Source: Bacilli bacterium
GTDB taxonomy: Bacteria > Bacillota_I > Bacilli_A > RFN20 > CAG-826
Assembly: GCA_016296775.1 (NCBI GenBank)
Contig: JAEDIE010000004.1
Coordinates: forward strand, 1 to 59,909
Length of the DNA stretch: 59,909 bases
Direction: 5' to 3'
Each line of letters begins with the position of its first letter. Within the stretch, counting starts at the first letter, position 1. The notes beneath the pieces are model-generated. The model worked only from the letters and a program-made list of their open reading frames with translations, ran no database searches and was not told where the DNA came from. Shown piece by piece: positions 50,389 through 59,891 of this stretch. The position numbers and the translations under genes are program-made.

Positions 50389-52362
50389 ATGATTAAAATT
50401 GTTAATTTAAAAAAGAGTTACTTTGTTAATAAGAAGGAAAATGTTGTATTGAATAATATTAGCCTTAATTTAAATGATGTTGGTTTAGTTTATATATTGG
50501 GTGCTTCTGGAAGTGGGAAATCTACTTTATTAAATATTTTAGAAGGAATTGATAATAAATTTGAAGGAGAGGTTTATATTGATTCAAAAAATATTAAAAA
50601 GATTAAGGGTAATAATAAAAGAAAGTTTTTTAAAAATAATGTAGGTATTATTTCTCAATCAAGTAATTTGTTTGAATATTTAACTGTTTATCAAAATCTT
50701 TTGTTAACTTGCTTAATAAAAGGAGTAAATAAAAGTGTAATTGATGAATATTTAATTAAATATAAATTAGATTATGTTAAAAACAATAAGGTATCTTTAT
50801 TAAGTGGAGGAGAAAAACAAAGATTATCTTTAATAAGAGCAATAATTAATAAACCAAAAATAATTTTTTCTGATGAACCAACTGGAGCTTTAGATAAAGA
50901 AAATGCTTCTTTATTAATGGAAGAACTTTATGAAATATCCAAGTCGACATTAGTAATAGTGGTTACTCATTCCTTAAGTATTGTTAATACTTTTAAAGGT
51001 AGTGTTATAAAACTTTGTAATGGAAATATAAGTTTTAAAGAAAACTTAACTATAAACAACAACTATAAAATTATTAAAAAAGAAGAGAAAGAGGAAGATT
51101 ATAGTAATTTATTTATTAAAGAAAGTTTTAAACGAAATAAAAGTAAAAATATAATAACAACTATCTCCTTATTTATAGGATTACTTTTAATATTTTTATG
51201 TTTTGGTTTAAATGAAGGGTTTAACTCAAATTTTGATAATTTATATTTAAATAATATAAATTCTAATGTTTTAAAGATTTATAAAAATGATTACGAAGAT
51301 ATAAATAATGGAAAACTAAATGTAGTTAAAAAGACTAGACCAAGTATTGATAATGTTAATACATTTTTATCTTCGTTTTCTAATTTAAATACATATTATA
51401 ATTTAGATTTTTATATACAAAATAAAGAAATAAAAATAAATAATGTTGAATCTAAAGAATATAATCTAAAATTTTATTTTTTAGATTCAAATGAAAATAA
51501 TCTTTATATAAACGATATTAATAAAGTTAATATAGAATCTCTTAGTATATCTATTAATAAATCATTTACTTTCTATGAACCAAACTTAAATATTAAAAGT
51601 GATGAGTTTTTCACTTTTGAATGCACCTATTATAAATTTAACATAATAAAAGAATTTAAGTATTTAAATGAACCTACGATTTATTTCCCGTATTTTTATT
51701 TCTTGAATTATTTAGAAAATACTTTAGCAAAAGGAATAAGTGAAAAAATATCGAAACCAGTAAGTTTTTTGGATTTAGTTTATTTATGTAGTGTAGACTC
51801 TGAAATTAGTTCTTACTCTTTATATTTTTCTATTGATAAAAAAGATATAAAAAGTATAAGAGTTCTAATGAATAAAATAAACGAATCAAACAAGCCTTTA
51901 TATAAAATTGATAGTGAGTATTATTTTGTAGTTGATAGTTTTATTGCATTAATGCAAGCTTTAGTCTTAGGAATTAAAATGTTCATGATTGTTGTTGTTT
52001 TGTGCAATTTATTTTTGATTTGTTTTTTAACCTTTTCTAAGCTTAAAAAAGATAAAAAAGAGATAGCTATTTTAAGAATTTTAGGAAGTAATGAAGAATA
52101 TATCAATAACATATATATTAATGAAGGTGTAATTATTTATATAATTTCTTTGAGTTTATCTTTATTATTTTACTTTCTTTTAAGAGGATTAATTAATAAA
52201 AAACTATATGATTTTTTTGTTATTTTTAATTTAATTGATATTTCAAATAATAACTTTTTATTAATTATTTCTCTATCTTTTGTCCTTATAATTTTAAGTT
52301 ATATTTGCTTATTGTCATTTAGTAAGAAATTCAATATTAAAGAGGAATTAAAAGAAGAGTAA
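50389..52362 (+). CDS. MacB-type ABC transporter, fused ATPase and permease (first of two)
   Basis: A 657-residue fusion. The N-terminal ATPase has GASGSGKSTLLN (about 35-46), LSGGEKQRLS (about 137-146), IIFSDEPTGALD (about 157-168) and VVTHS (about 190). A permease follows: one helix near 255-275, an extracellular part of about 240 residues, and three helices (about 525-550, 580-605, 620-645), the MacB/FtsX four-helix plan. Such machines move lipids, peptides or lipoproteins by mechanotransmission, not by a channel. I chose ATG 50389; a TTG at 50377 in frame is less likely. TATATT lies three bases upstream. Its end overlaps the next gene by one base. The substrate is unknown. Confidence 0.88.
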   Translation: MIKIVNLKKSYFVNKKENVVLNNISLNLNDVGLVYILGASGSGKSTLLNILEGIDNKFEGEVYIDSKNIKKIKGNNKRKFFKNNVGIISQSSNLFEYLTVYQNLLLTCLIKGVNKSVIDEYLIKYKLDYVKNNKVSLLSGGEKQRLSLIRAIINKPKIIFSDEPTGALDKENASLLMEELYEISKSTLVIVVTHSLSIVNTFKGSVIKLCNGNISFKENLTINNNYKIIKKEEKEEDYSNLFIKESFKRNKSKNIITTISLFIGLLLIFLCFGLNEGFNSNFDNLYLNNINSNVLKIYKNDYEDINNGKLNVVKKTRPSIDNVNTFLSSFSNLNTYYNLDFYIQNKEIKINNVESKEYNLKFYFLDSNENNLYINDINKVNIESLSISINKSFTFYEPNLNIKSDEFFTFECTYYKFNIIKEFKYLNEPTIYFPYFYFLNYLENTLAKGISEKISKPVSFLDLVYLCSVDSEISSYSLYFSIDKKDIKSIRVLMNKINESNKPLYKIDSEYYFVVDSFIALMQALVLGIKMFMIVVVLCNLFLICFLTFSKLKKDKKEIAILRILGSNEEYINNIYINEGVIIYIISLSLSLLFYFLLRGLINKKLYDFFVIFNLIDISNNNFLLIISLSFVLIILSYICLLSFSKKFNIKEELKEE

Positions 52363-55106
52363 TGATTAAGGTAGTTGAATTAAGTAAAAGTTTTTCAAAT
52401 AGAAAATTATTTTCTTCATTTTCATATGAATTTAAAAATATTGGAATGTATTTCCTTTTGGGAGAATCGGGAAGTGGGAAATCGACGTTATTAAATATCT
52501 TAAGCGGTTTAGATCAAAATTATTTAGGAGCCGTATACTTTAAAAACAATAATATTAAAAACTTAAATATATTAGATTTAAGAAAGAATAATTTTAGTTT
52601 TATATTTCAATCATTCAATTTATTCGAAAACGATACTGTTTTTAATAATTTACTTTTAGTAATTAATAGTAAAAATAAAGAGGAAATCGAAAACAAAATT
52701 TATAAAGTATTAAAAGAATTAGATATTTTATCTTTAAAAGACATGTATGTAAAAAATCTTAGTGGAGGAGAAAAACAAAGAGTCTGTATAGCTAGAAGTT
52801 TATTAACAGATCCAGATGTTATTTTTGCCGATGAGCCAACTGGCTCTTTAGATAGTAATAATGCCATTAATATTTTTGAGATATTAAAAGAAATTTCTAA
52901 AACTAGATTAGTTATAGTAGTAAGCCATGATGAAGGAATTGCTACTAATTATGCTAACTATATATTAAAAATTGTTGACCATAAAGTTATAGAAATTAAG
53001 AAAGGAAAAATTAAAGATAAAGTAATATTAAAAAATAAAAATAATAAGGAAAAAAGTAGGATTTCATTAAGATTTATTTCTCAACATATTAAAAATAATA
53101 TAAAGAGTAAAAGATTAAGATTTATAATAACAAACTTATTTTTTAGTTTTTCTTTATTAGTTTTAGGTCTATCTTTATTAATCAATTTTACTTTAAGAGA
53201 TAATTTAGTATCTTCTTTTGATTCTTTAATGGGTAATGAATCTTTGGTTTTAAAAAGAAAAGATGACGATGTTGAACTTAAGGAATTTTATGGAGCAAGT
53301 AAAAGCGAAGTTGATGAAATAAGTAAAAAGTATAAAGAAGATATTGAATACGTTGGAGTTAATTATTTAGTAGATTTTGAAAATTTCTTTATAGATGAAA
53401 ACGAATTATATAATGTTACTAAAACACCTATAAGTAAGATGGAAGGTTTTAATATAAGGCATTTTAATGAGTTTATTTTTGTTAATAATATAGAAGATTT
53501 AGAAATTGGCTTAAATCAATCTTTAAAAGATGATGAGATTATTTTAGGAATGAATTATCCATCAATGAAAGCTTTATGTTCTTCTTTATTTATTGAAAAA
53601 ACATATGAAATACTCAATGAATTTTTAAAAACTAATAAAGTTTTAGTCTCTTTATATTTAAAAAATGAAAGTCGGAATTATTCAGATGAGCAAGTGTTTG
53701 TGCTAAAAGGAGTTACAAAAAGCGTAAGACCTGAAGTTTATCATACAAACCCACTTTTTAATGAAATTTTATTTGAAAATAATATGCGTTTTCCTTCCTC
53801 TTTAGAAATTAATAAAACTTTTGAACTACCACGGATTATGAAAAAAGTTTATTACATTTCTTTAAAAGATCATCAATCAATTTTTCTTGATAAAATCTTT
53901 TTAGATAAAGATTATGATAACTATCTTTTTGAAAATGATAGCATTACATATTCACCATTAAATTATACAAAAGAGTCTAGAAAACAATATGTTTTTTCAA
54001 TTTTTGGTAAATTTTTTAATAGAAAAATACTAACTTATTTATCCAGTTATATTGATGTAAATAATTACTATTATTCAACTAATGGAGGATATATAAATTA
54101 CGGTAATAGCTTATTTTCGGGTTTTTCTAACTCATTATTTATTGGAAAAGATAAGGATAAAGTTGAACAATTTGTCGATAATTATTTATCTTTAAGTGTA
54201 GAAAAAAGAAACAATGTAGTAATTGATGAGGATCTTGCATTTGGAGATTCTTTGTCTTTAAATGGTGATAATGTAAAGTTTACTTCCTTAAAAGAAAATC
54301 TTATTAAAGGTGAAAATCCAAAATTTTTAGATGAAATTGGAATTTCATCTTTTTTAGCAAATAAAATAAATTTAGATATTGGTGATGAAGCATACTTTGT
54401 TTTAGTAAATCCTGACTTTTATAAAAATGATAGGGAAAATCAATTTAAAACAATTAAACTTACAATTGGTGGAATTTACGAGAATAATTCCCCTCTTTTA
54501 TATCATCTGCCTAACTTTTCTATAAAACTATTTAGGGATTTATTTAAGATTTCGTCTTTTAATTTGATTATTAATTCTATAGTTATTGAAAGTAGTAATA
54601 AGTATAAGGAAAGCTATATAAATAAACTAAATAATCTTTTAGACGAGTATGAATTCGTGAATATGCTTAGCTATGTTAAAGAAAGCATTTCCTCAACTTT
54701 AAACATTCTTGAATACATTCTTTTATTTATTAGTTTATTTGTTATGATCTTTGCTTTATTAATACTAATTACGATAAATTTTATTAATTTTGAAGAATCT
54801 AAGAAAGAAATAGCTACTTTTTTGATATTAGGTTATGACGAAAAAGAGGTAAATAAAGTGTATTTTTTACAAAATTTAAATTTAGTTTTTTCGTCAATGA
54901 TAGAGTCAGTTTTTGGCACTATAATAATGTCACTTTTAACGTGTTACATCACCTCAAAACAATTAAATGTTGCCTTAATTTATTCATTTCCATTAATTCC
55001 AGTTGGCTTTATTATAATAATTACTTTTATCATTTTATTAGTTCTTTATCCTCTATTGTTAAAGTCAATCAAAAGGTTAGAGGTGGTGAAATCTATGCAT
55101 AATTAG
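52362..55106 (+). CDS. MacB-type ABC transporter, fused ATPase and permease (second of two)
   Basis: A 914-residue fusion with the same plan as its neighbour and a much larger outer part. The ATPase has GESGSGKSTLLN (about 33-44), LSGGEKQRVC (about 133-142), VIFADEPTGSLD (about 153-164) and VVSHD (about 186). The first permease helix is at about 255-278. An extracellular region of about 500 residues follows, then three C-terminal helices (about 785-810, 845-868, 875-900). It probably pairs with the preceding protein as a heterodimer, since the genes share one base and both ATPases look complete. The Tyr/Asn-rich outer region is unlike anything I can name. Confidence 0.88.
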   Translation: MIKVVELSKSFSNRKLFSSFSYEFKNIGMYFLLGESGSGKSTLLNILSGLDQNYLGAVYFKNNNIKNLNILDLRKNNFSFIFQSFNLFENDTVFNNLLLVINSKNKEEIENKIYKVLKELDILSLKDMYVKNLSGGEKQRVCIARSLLTDPDVIFADEPTGSLDSNNAINIFEILKEISKTRLVIVVSHDEGIATNYANYILKIVDHKVIEIKKGKIKDKVILKNKNNKEKSRISLRFISQHIKNNIKSKRLRFIITNLFFSFSLLVLGLSLLINFTLRDNLVSSFDSLMGNESLVLKRKDDDVELKEFYGASKSEVDEISKKYKEDIEYVGVNYLVDFENFFIDENELYNVTKTPISKMEGFNIRHFNEFIFVNNIEDLEIGLNQSLKDDEIILGMNYPSMKALCSSLFIEKTYEILNEFLKTNKVLVSLYLKNESRNYSDEQVFVLKGVTKSVRPEVYHTNPLFNEILFENNMRFPSSLEINKTFELPRIMKKVYYISLKDHQSIFLDKIFLDKDYDNYLFENDSITYSPLNYTKESRKQYVFSIFGKFFNRKILTYLSSYIDVNNYYYSTNGGYINYGNSLFSGFSNSLFIGKDKDKVEQFVDNYLSLSVEKRNNVVIDEDLAFGDSLSLNGDNVKFTSLKENLIKGENPKFLDEIGISSFLANKINLDIGDEAYFVLVNPDFYKNDRENQFKTIKLTIGGIYENNSPLLYHLPNFSIKLFRDLFKISSFNLIINSIVIESSNKYKESYINKLNNLLDEYEFVNMLSYVKESISSTLNILEYILLFISLFVMIFALLILITINFINFEESKKEIATFLILGYDEKEVNKVYFLQNLNLVFSSMIESVFGTIIMSLLTCYITSKQLNVALIYSFPLIPVGFIIIITFIILLVLYPLLLKSIKRLEVVKSMHN

Positions 55107-55163
55107 GCAATTTTTTATAAAAATTGATAAAATAAAAATGCTTTTAAAAAATAAAAAATCTAA

Positions 55164-55196
55164 TATAATAGTAAAGACATAACGGAGGAACTTTAA
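55164..55196 (+). promoter_or_regulatory. Promoter and RBS of csp
   Basis: TATAAT at 55164-55169, then a 5' leader with a strong GGAGGA Shine-Dalgarno before ATG 55197. The leader is short (about 20 bases), unlike the long leaders of classic cold-shock mRNAs. Confidence 0.6.
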
Positions 55197-55403
55197 ATGG
55201 CAAAAAACGGAACAGTCAAGAATTTTAATAGCGTTAAAGGTTATGGCTTCATTACTGATGAAGAAAATAAGGATTATTTCTTCCATTTCTCATCTATTAA
55301 TATGGAAGGCTATAAAACTATTAAACCTGGAACTAAAGTTACTTTCGAACCAACAGAAGGTGAAAAGGGTTTAAGAGCTGTTAATATTACCGAAGTTAAG
55401 TAA
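55197..55403 (+). CDS. csp: Cold-shock domain protein
   Basis: A 68-residue single-domain cold-shock protein that binds single-stranded RNA and DNA. RNP1 is KGYGFI (about 15-20). RNP2 is YFFHFS (about 28-33), where V-F-V-H-F is usual. MAKNGTVKNFNSVKGYGFI opens it and GLRAVNITEVK ends it, both typical. It has its own promoter and two terminators downstream, so it is monocistronic and probably abundant. Confidence 0.96.
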   Translation: MAKNGTVKNFNSVKGYGFITDEENKDYFFHFSSINMEGYKTIKPGTKVTFEPTEGEKGLRAVNITEVK

Positions 55404-55413
55404 ACACAAGGAT

Positions 55414-55442
55414 GGTCATCAAAAAGATGGCCTTTCTTTTTT
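55414..55442 (+). terminator. Terminator of csp
   Basis: GGTCATC (55414-55420) pairs with GATGGCC (55426-55432) with one G-U pair and an AAAAA loop, followed by a T-rich tail. Confidence 0.8.
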
Positions 55443-55455
55443 ATTTAGCATAATT

Positions 55456-55479
55456 AAATGGGTTTTACCCATTTTTTTA
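55456..55479 (+). terminator. Second hairpin terminator between csp and ychF
   Basis: AAATGGGT and ACCCATTT form an 8 bp stem with a TTT loop and a T-run. Confidence 0.75.
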
Positions 55480-55537
55480 ATGCAAAAGTGATTAATATTA
55501 TATATAATATTAAAGATTTTTTAGGAGGTAATTTAAA

Positions 55538-56641
55538 ATGGGTTTAAAAGCTGGTATTGTTGGATTACCTAATGTTGGTAAATCTACATTATTTAACGCT
55601 ATTACATCAAGTCATGCTGAAGCCGCTAATTATCCTTTTGCAACGATTTCTCCTAATGTTGGAAGTGTTTTAGTAAATGACGAAAGAGTTGATAATTTAG
55701 TAAAATTATTTAACCCAAGAAAAACTATATATACATCTTTTGAGTTTTTCGATATTGCTGGTTTAGTAAAAGGAGCTAGCAAAGGTGAAGGTTTAGGTAA
55801 CCAATTCTTATCACATATTAGAGAAACAGATGCAATTATTGAAGTTGTAAGATGCTTTGAAAATTCTGATATTATTCATGTTGAAAATTCAGTTGATCCT
55901 ATTAGAGATATTGAAATTATAAATCTTGAATTAGTAATGGCTGATTTAGATACAGTTGAAAATAGAATAAGTAAAATTGAAGGAAAGGCTAAGCTCTCAA
56001 AAGATAAAGATTCAATTTTAGAGTTAAACGCATTAAATAAAGCAAAAGCTTTGTTAGTAGAAGGAAAAGCTGTTAGAAGTTTAAAATTAACTGAGGAAGA
56101 AAAGAAAATTTTAAGCAATTTTTCTTTATTAACTTTAAAACCAATTATTTATGTAGCTAATGTAAGTGACACAGATTTAATGGATGTTGATAATTGTGCT
56201 AATTACTTAAAAGTTAAAGAGTATGCTGCTAACGAAAACAGTCAATGTATTCCAATTTGTTGTGAAATTGAAGCTGAATTAGTTAACTATTCTAAAGAAG
56301 AAAAAGAAGAATTTTTGTCTTCTATTGGAGCTAAAGAATCAGGTCTTGATAGATTGGTTAAAGCAAGTTATAAGTTATTAAATCTTTCAACATTTTTCAC
56401 TGTTGGTGAAGATGAAGTTAGAGCTTGGACTTTCAAAAATGGTATGAGTGCTCCTGATTGTGCTGGTATTATTCATACAGACTTCAAAAAGGGATTTATT
56501 AGAGCTGAAGTTTATACTTATGATGATATCATGGTTTATAAAAATGAAGTGGCATTGAAAAATGCTGGAAAAATAAGAATTGAAGGAAAAGATTATATCG
56601 CTAAGGATGGAGATATATTCTTCTTTAGGTTTAATGTCTAA
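55538..56641 (+). CDS. ychF: Ribosome-binding ATPase YchF/Obg-like
   Basis: A 367-residue YchF. The P-loop GLPNVGKSTLFNAITSS (about 9-25), YPFATISPNVG (about 33-43) and DIAGLVKGASKGEGLGNQFL (about 68-87) are diagnostic. The G4 motif is degraded to NVSD, which in this family shifts binding to ATP. The C-terminal TGS-like domain has RAWTFKNGMSAPDCAGIIHTDFKKGFIRAEV. TATAAT at 55503-55508 and AGGAGG form its start signals. ispF begins one base after the stop. Confidence 0.97.
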   Translation: MGLKAGIVGLPNVGKSTLFNAITSSHAEAANYPFATISPNVGSVLVNDERVDNLVKLFNPRKTIYTSFEFFDIAGLVKGASKGEGLGNQFLSHIRETDAIIEVVRCFENSDIIHVENSVDPIRDIEIINLELVMADLDTVENRISKIEGKAKLSKDKDSILELNALNKAKALLVEGKAVRSLKLTEEEKKILSNFSLLTLKPIIYVANVSDTDLMDVDNCANYLKVKEYAANENSQCIPICCEIEAELVNYSKEEKEEFLSSIGAKESGLDRLVKASYKLLNLSTFFTVGEDEVRAWTFKNGMSAPDCAGIIHTDFKKGFIRAEVYTYDDIMVYKNEVALKNAGKIRIEGKDYIAKDGDIFFFRFNV

Positions 56642-56642
56642 T

Positions 56643-57122
56643 ATGAGAATTGGATTTGGTAAAGACATACATATTTTAAAAGAAAACATTGACCTAATTA
56701 TTGGTGGAGTTAAGATTCCTTCCTCATTAGGAAGTTATTCTTATAGTGATGGAGATGCTTTAACTCATGCTATTATTGATAGTTTATTAGGAGCATTAGC
56801 TTTAAAAGATATTGGGGAACATTTTAAAGATAGTGACATTAAAAATCACAATCGTTCTTCATTAGAAATGCTCAAAATAACTAAAGAGATGATAGATAAA
56901 CAAAACTATAAAATTTCTAATATTGATACATATATTTGTTTAGAACAACCAAAATTGAAGGAGTATAAAAGTTTAATTCAACAAAAGTTAAGTGAAACTT
57001 TAAATATTGAACCTTCAAGAATCTCTATAAAAGCTGGAACAAATGAAGGGATTGGAGAAGTTGGAAATTCTAAAGCGATAGAATGTTATGCAATTTGCTT
57101 GTTGGAGGAGAAAAATGGATAA
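56643..57122 (+). CDS. ispF: 2-C-methyl-D-erythritol 2,4-cyclodiphosphate synthase
   Basis: A 159-residue enzyme of the MEP isoprenoid pathway, so this organism should make isoprenoids from pyruvate and glyceraldehyde-3-phosphate. MRIGFGKDIHI contains the metal-binding D-x-H, and YSDGDALTHAIIDSLLGALALKDIGEHF (about 37-64) contains the second metal His and conserved Asp. KAGTNEGIGEVG near the end is diagnostic. I chose ATG 56643, right after ychF. The frame is open further upstream inside ychF but only this start fits the family. It overlaps gltX by eight bases. Confidence 0.96.
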   Translation: MRIGFGKDIHILKENIDLIIGGVKIPSSLGSYSYSDGDALTHAIIDSLLGALALKDIGEHFKDSDIKNHNRSSLEMLKITKEMIDKQNYKISNIDTYICLEQPKLKEYKSLIQQKLSETLNIEPSRISIKAGTNEGIGEVGNSKAIECYAICLLEEKNG

Positions 57123-58548
57123 AAAAGTTAGAGTAAGATATGCCCCTTCACCAACTGGATATTTACATATTGGTGGAGCAAGAAGTGCACTTTTTAACTA
57201 TTTATTTGCTAAAAAGTATGATGGTGATTTCGTTATCAGAATCGAAGATACTGATATTGAAAGAAATATTGAAGGTGCTGAAAAAAGCCAAATTGATGAT
57301 CTTGAATGGTTAGGTATTGTTGCTGATGAATCTCCATACAAAATGAATCCAAAATATGCTCCATATCGTCAAATGGAGAAATTAGATTTGTATAGAAAGT
57401 ATGCTCTTGAATTAGTAGAAAAGGGTTATGCTTATTATTGCTATTGTAATGAAGACGAATTAAGTGAAATGAAAGAAGAACAACTTTCTAATGGTGTCAA
57501 ATCATTTAAATATGATAGAAGATGTTTAAATTTAACCGAAGAAGAAATTGAAAATTATAAAAAAGAAGGTAGAAAACCTTGTATTAGATTAAAAATGGAA
57601 AGTGGAGTCACTTTTAAGTTTAATGATCTAGTTAGAGGTGAAGTAAGTTTTAAAAGTGATGATATTGGTGACTTTGTCATCATGAAGTCAAATGGTATAC
57701 CAACTTATAATTTTGCAGTTGTAATTGATGATCATATGATGGAAATTACTCATTGTTTAAGAGGCGAAGAACATTTAAGTAATACACCAAAACAACTTCA
57801 AATTTATAAATATTTCAATTGGGAACCACCTCAATTTGGACATATGACCATTATTATCAATCCTAATGGAAAGAAATTAAGTAAGAGAGATCATAATATT
57901 TTACAATTTATGTCTCAGTATAAAGAATTAGGTTATCTTCCAGAAGCTATATTTAATTTTCTATTCTTACTTGGTTGGACCAGTGAAGATAATAAAGAAA
58001 TCTTTAATAAAGAGGAAGCAATTAAAGCTTTTGATCCTTCTAGATTGTCTTCATCTCCTTCAATGTTTGATAATAAGAGACTTGAATATATGAATTCATA
58101 CTACATTAAAAATTTAAGTGATGAATCATATAAAGAAAAGGTATATCCATTCATTAAAGAATTTGAATCAGCTAGTTTAACTAAAGATAAATTATTAGAA
58201 ATTTCATTATATTTTAAAAATGAAATTACAAAATTATATGATGTTAAACAAATGCTTAATGATTTATTAAATCCTACATTTGAATTTGATGATGAAGCAA
58301 AACAAATGTTAAGCAAAGAAAGTTCTTCTATTGTTTCTTCATTATTTAAAGAAAAATTATCAAAGTTAGAAGTAATTGATGAGATTTCAATAAAGGCGTT
58401 ATTTAAAGAAATACTAAAAGAAACTAATATTAAAGGCAAAGATTTATATATGCCAATAAGATTAAAAATTACTGGTAAAAATCATGGTTTAGAAATGTAT
58501 CATATTGTCGAAATATTAGGTAAAGACCTTGTATTATCTAGATTATAG
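57115..58548 (+). CDS. gltX: Glutamyl-tRNA synthetase
   Basis: A 477-residue class I synthetase. The HIGH motif appears as SPTGYLHIGGARSALFNYLFAKK (about 10-32). The KMSKS-type motif is GKKLSKRDHN (about 250-259). RIEDTDIERN and GIPTYNFAVVIDDHMMEITHCLRGEEHLSNTPKQ are typical GltX sequences. ATG 57115 has a GGAGGAG Shine-Dalgarno lying in the end of ispF. ispF-gltX is a conserved Bacilli pair. Confidence 0.98.
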   Translation: MDKKVRVRYAPSPTGYLHIGGARSALFNYLFAKKYDGDFVIRIEDTDIERNIEGAEKSQIDDLEWLGIVADESPYKMNPKYAPYRQMEKLDLYRKYALELVEKGYAYYCYCNEDELSEMKEEQLSNGVKSFKYDRRCLNLTEEEIENYKKEGRKPCIRLKMESGVTFKFNDLVRGEVSFKSDDIGDFVIMKSNGIPTYNFAVVIDDHMMEITHCLRGEEHLSNTPKQLQIYKYFNWEPPQFGHMTIIINPNGKKLSKRDHNILQFMSQYKELGYLPEAIFNFLFLLGWTSEDNKEIFNKEEAIKAFDPSRLSSSPSMFDNKRLEYMNSYYIKNLSDESYKEKVYPFIKEFESASLTKDKLLEISLYFKNEITKLYDVKQMLNDLLNPTFEFDDEAKQMLSKESSSIVSSLFKEKLSKLEVIDEISIKALFKEILKETNIKGKDLYMPIRLKITGKNHGLEMYHIVEILGKDLVLSRL

Positions 58549-58568
58549 TAAATATTTATTTTTTAAAG

Positions 58569-58598
58569 TATAATATAAAATTGATAAAGGAGTGATTT
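58569..58598 (+). promoter_or_regulatory. Promoter and RBS of rpoE
   Basis: TATAAT at 58569-58574 and AAAGGAG near 58587-58593, before ATG 58599. Confidence 0.6.
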
Positions 58599-58988
58599 AT
58601 GGAAAATTATAAAAATGAATCAATGGTAGATGTTGCTTATTCTGTCTTAAAAGAAATGGATGACAAAATTTCTTTTAGTGAATTATATAGCAAAGTCGCA
58701 GAATTAATCGGATTAAGTGATGAAGAAAAGGCAAATAGAATTTCAAAATTTTATACAAATCTTTCTTTAGATGGAAGATTTAACGCCCTTAAAAATAGCG
58801 AATGGAATCTTAAAGAACGTTGCGCTTATGATGCAAAAGATGATTTCAATCTCTTCTATGATGATATGGAAAAAGAAGAAAAAGCTAATAAAGAAAAAGA
58901 AGATGTTGAAGAAGAAAATGAAGCTAACGGAACTAGTGAAGATAGTGAAATTGATGAAGGTGAAGAAGCTTCAGCTGATTTAGATTAA
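58599..58988 (+). CDS. rpoE: RNA polymerase delta subunit
   Basis: A 129-residue delta factor of Gram-positive RNA polymerase. The N-terminal HARE-HTH fold covers about residues 1-85 (MVDVAYSVLKEMDDKISFSELYSKVAELIGLS and LSLDGRFNALKNSEWNLKERCAYD). The C-terminal tail is strongly acidic (Glu/Asp rich, about 88-129), which in the family displaces RNA and DNA and speeds recycling. In Bacillus rpoE is followed by pyrG and then, further on, fba. Here fba follows directly. Confidence 0.96.
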   Translation: MENYKNESMVDVAYSVLKEMDDKISFSELYSKVAELIGLSDEEKANRISKFYTNLSLDGRFNALKNSEWNLKERCAYDAKDDFNLFYDDMEKEEKANKEKEDVEEENEANGTSEDSEIDEGEEASADLD

Positions 58989-59021
58989 GTTTTAATTTAT
59001 ATATAAGGAGAATAATAAAGT

Positions 59022-59891
59022 ATGAAATCAAGACTTGTAAGTATGTGCGATATGTTAAAGAAAGCACATGAAGGCCATTATGCTGTTGGACAATTCAACA
59101 TTAACAACCTTGAATGGGTAAGTGCTATTCTCGATGAATGTCAAGAATTACAAGCACCAGTTATTTTAGGCGTCAGTGAAGGTGCTATGAAATACATGGG
59201 TGGATGTGCCACAATTGTTGGAATGGTTAATGGTTATATTGAAGATAAAAACATTACTGTCCCAGTTGCTTTACATGTTGATCATGGATCATCATTTGAA
59301 GTTTGTAAGAAAGCAATCGATGCAGGATTTACCAGTGTTATGATCGATGCTAGCCACCATTCATTAGAAGAAAATATTTCAATTACTAAATCAGTAGTTG
59401 ATTATGCTCATGCACATGGCGCAAGTGTTGAAGCTGAACTTGGACATGTCGGTGGACAAGAAGATAACGTAAAGAGTAATGGAATTCTTTATGCTGATAA
59501 AGATGAATGTAAAAGAATGGTCGTTGAATCAGGAATCGATGCTCTTGCTCCTGCTCTTGGTTCAGTCCATGGTCCATATCACGGAGAACCAAAACTTGGA
59601 TTTGTTGAAATGCAAGAAATTAACGAATTATGTGGACTTCCACTTGTTCTTCATGGAGGAAGCGGAATCCCAGATTACCAATTAAAGATGGCCATCGAAA
59701 GAGGTACTTGCAAGATTAATGTTAATACCGAATGTCAACAAGGCTTTGCTAAAATTGTAAGAGAAATTTGTTCTACTACCGATGAAGCAAAAGTATACGA
59801 TCCAAGAAAGATCGTTGGCCCTGCAAAACAAGGTATTAAAGACGTTGTAAAAGCTAAATGCGAAGTATTTGGCTGTATCAATAAAGCTTAA
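59022..59891 (+). CDS. fba: Class II fructose-1,6-bisphosphate aldolase
   Basis: A 289-residue zinc aldolase of glycolysis/gluconeogenesis. GQFNINNLEWVSAIL opens it. The zinc site includes LHVDHGSSFE (about 85-94). GASVEAELGHVGGQED (about 132-147) is present. APALGSVHGPYHGEPKLGF carries another zinc His, and VLHGGSGIPD (about 208-217) is the phosphate loop, with KINVNTECQ after it. The AAGGAG Shine-Dalgarno is clear. The stop is 18 bases before the window end. Confidence 0.98.
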   Translation: MKSRLVSMCDMLKKAHEGHYAVGQFNINNLEWVSAILDECQELQAPVILGVSEGAMKYMGGCATIVGMVNGYIEDKNITVPVALHVDHGSSFEVCKKAIDAGFTSVMIDASHHSLEENISITKSVVDYAHAHGASVEAELGHVGGQEDNVKSNGILYADKDECKRMVVESGIDALAPALGSVHGPYHGEPKLGFVEMQEINELCGLPLVLHGGSGIPDYQLKMAIERGTCKINVNTECQQGFAKIVREICSTTDEAKVYDPRKIVGPAKQGIKDVVKAKCEVFGCINKA

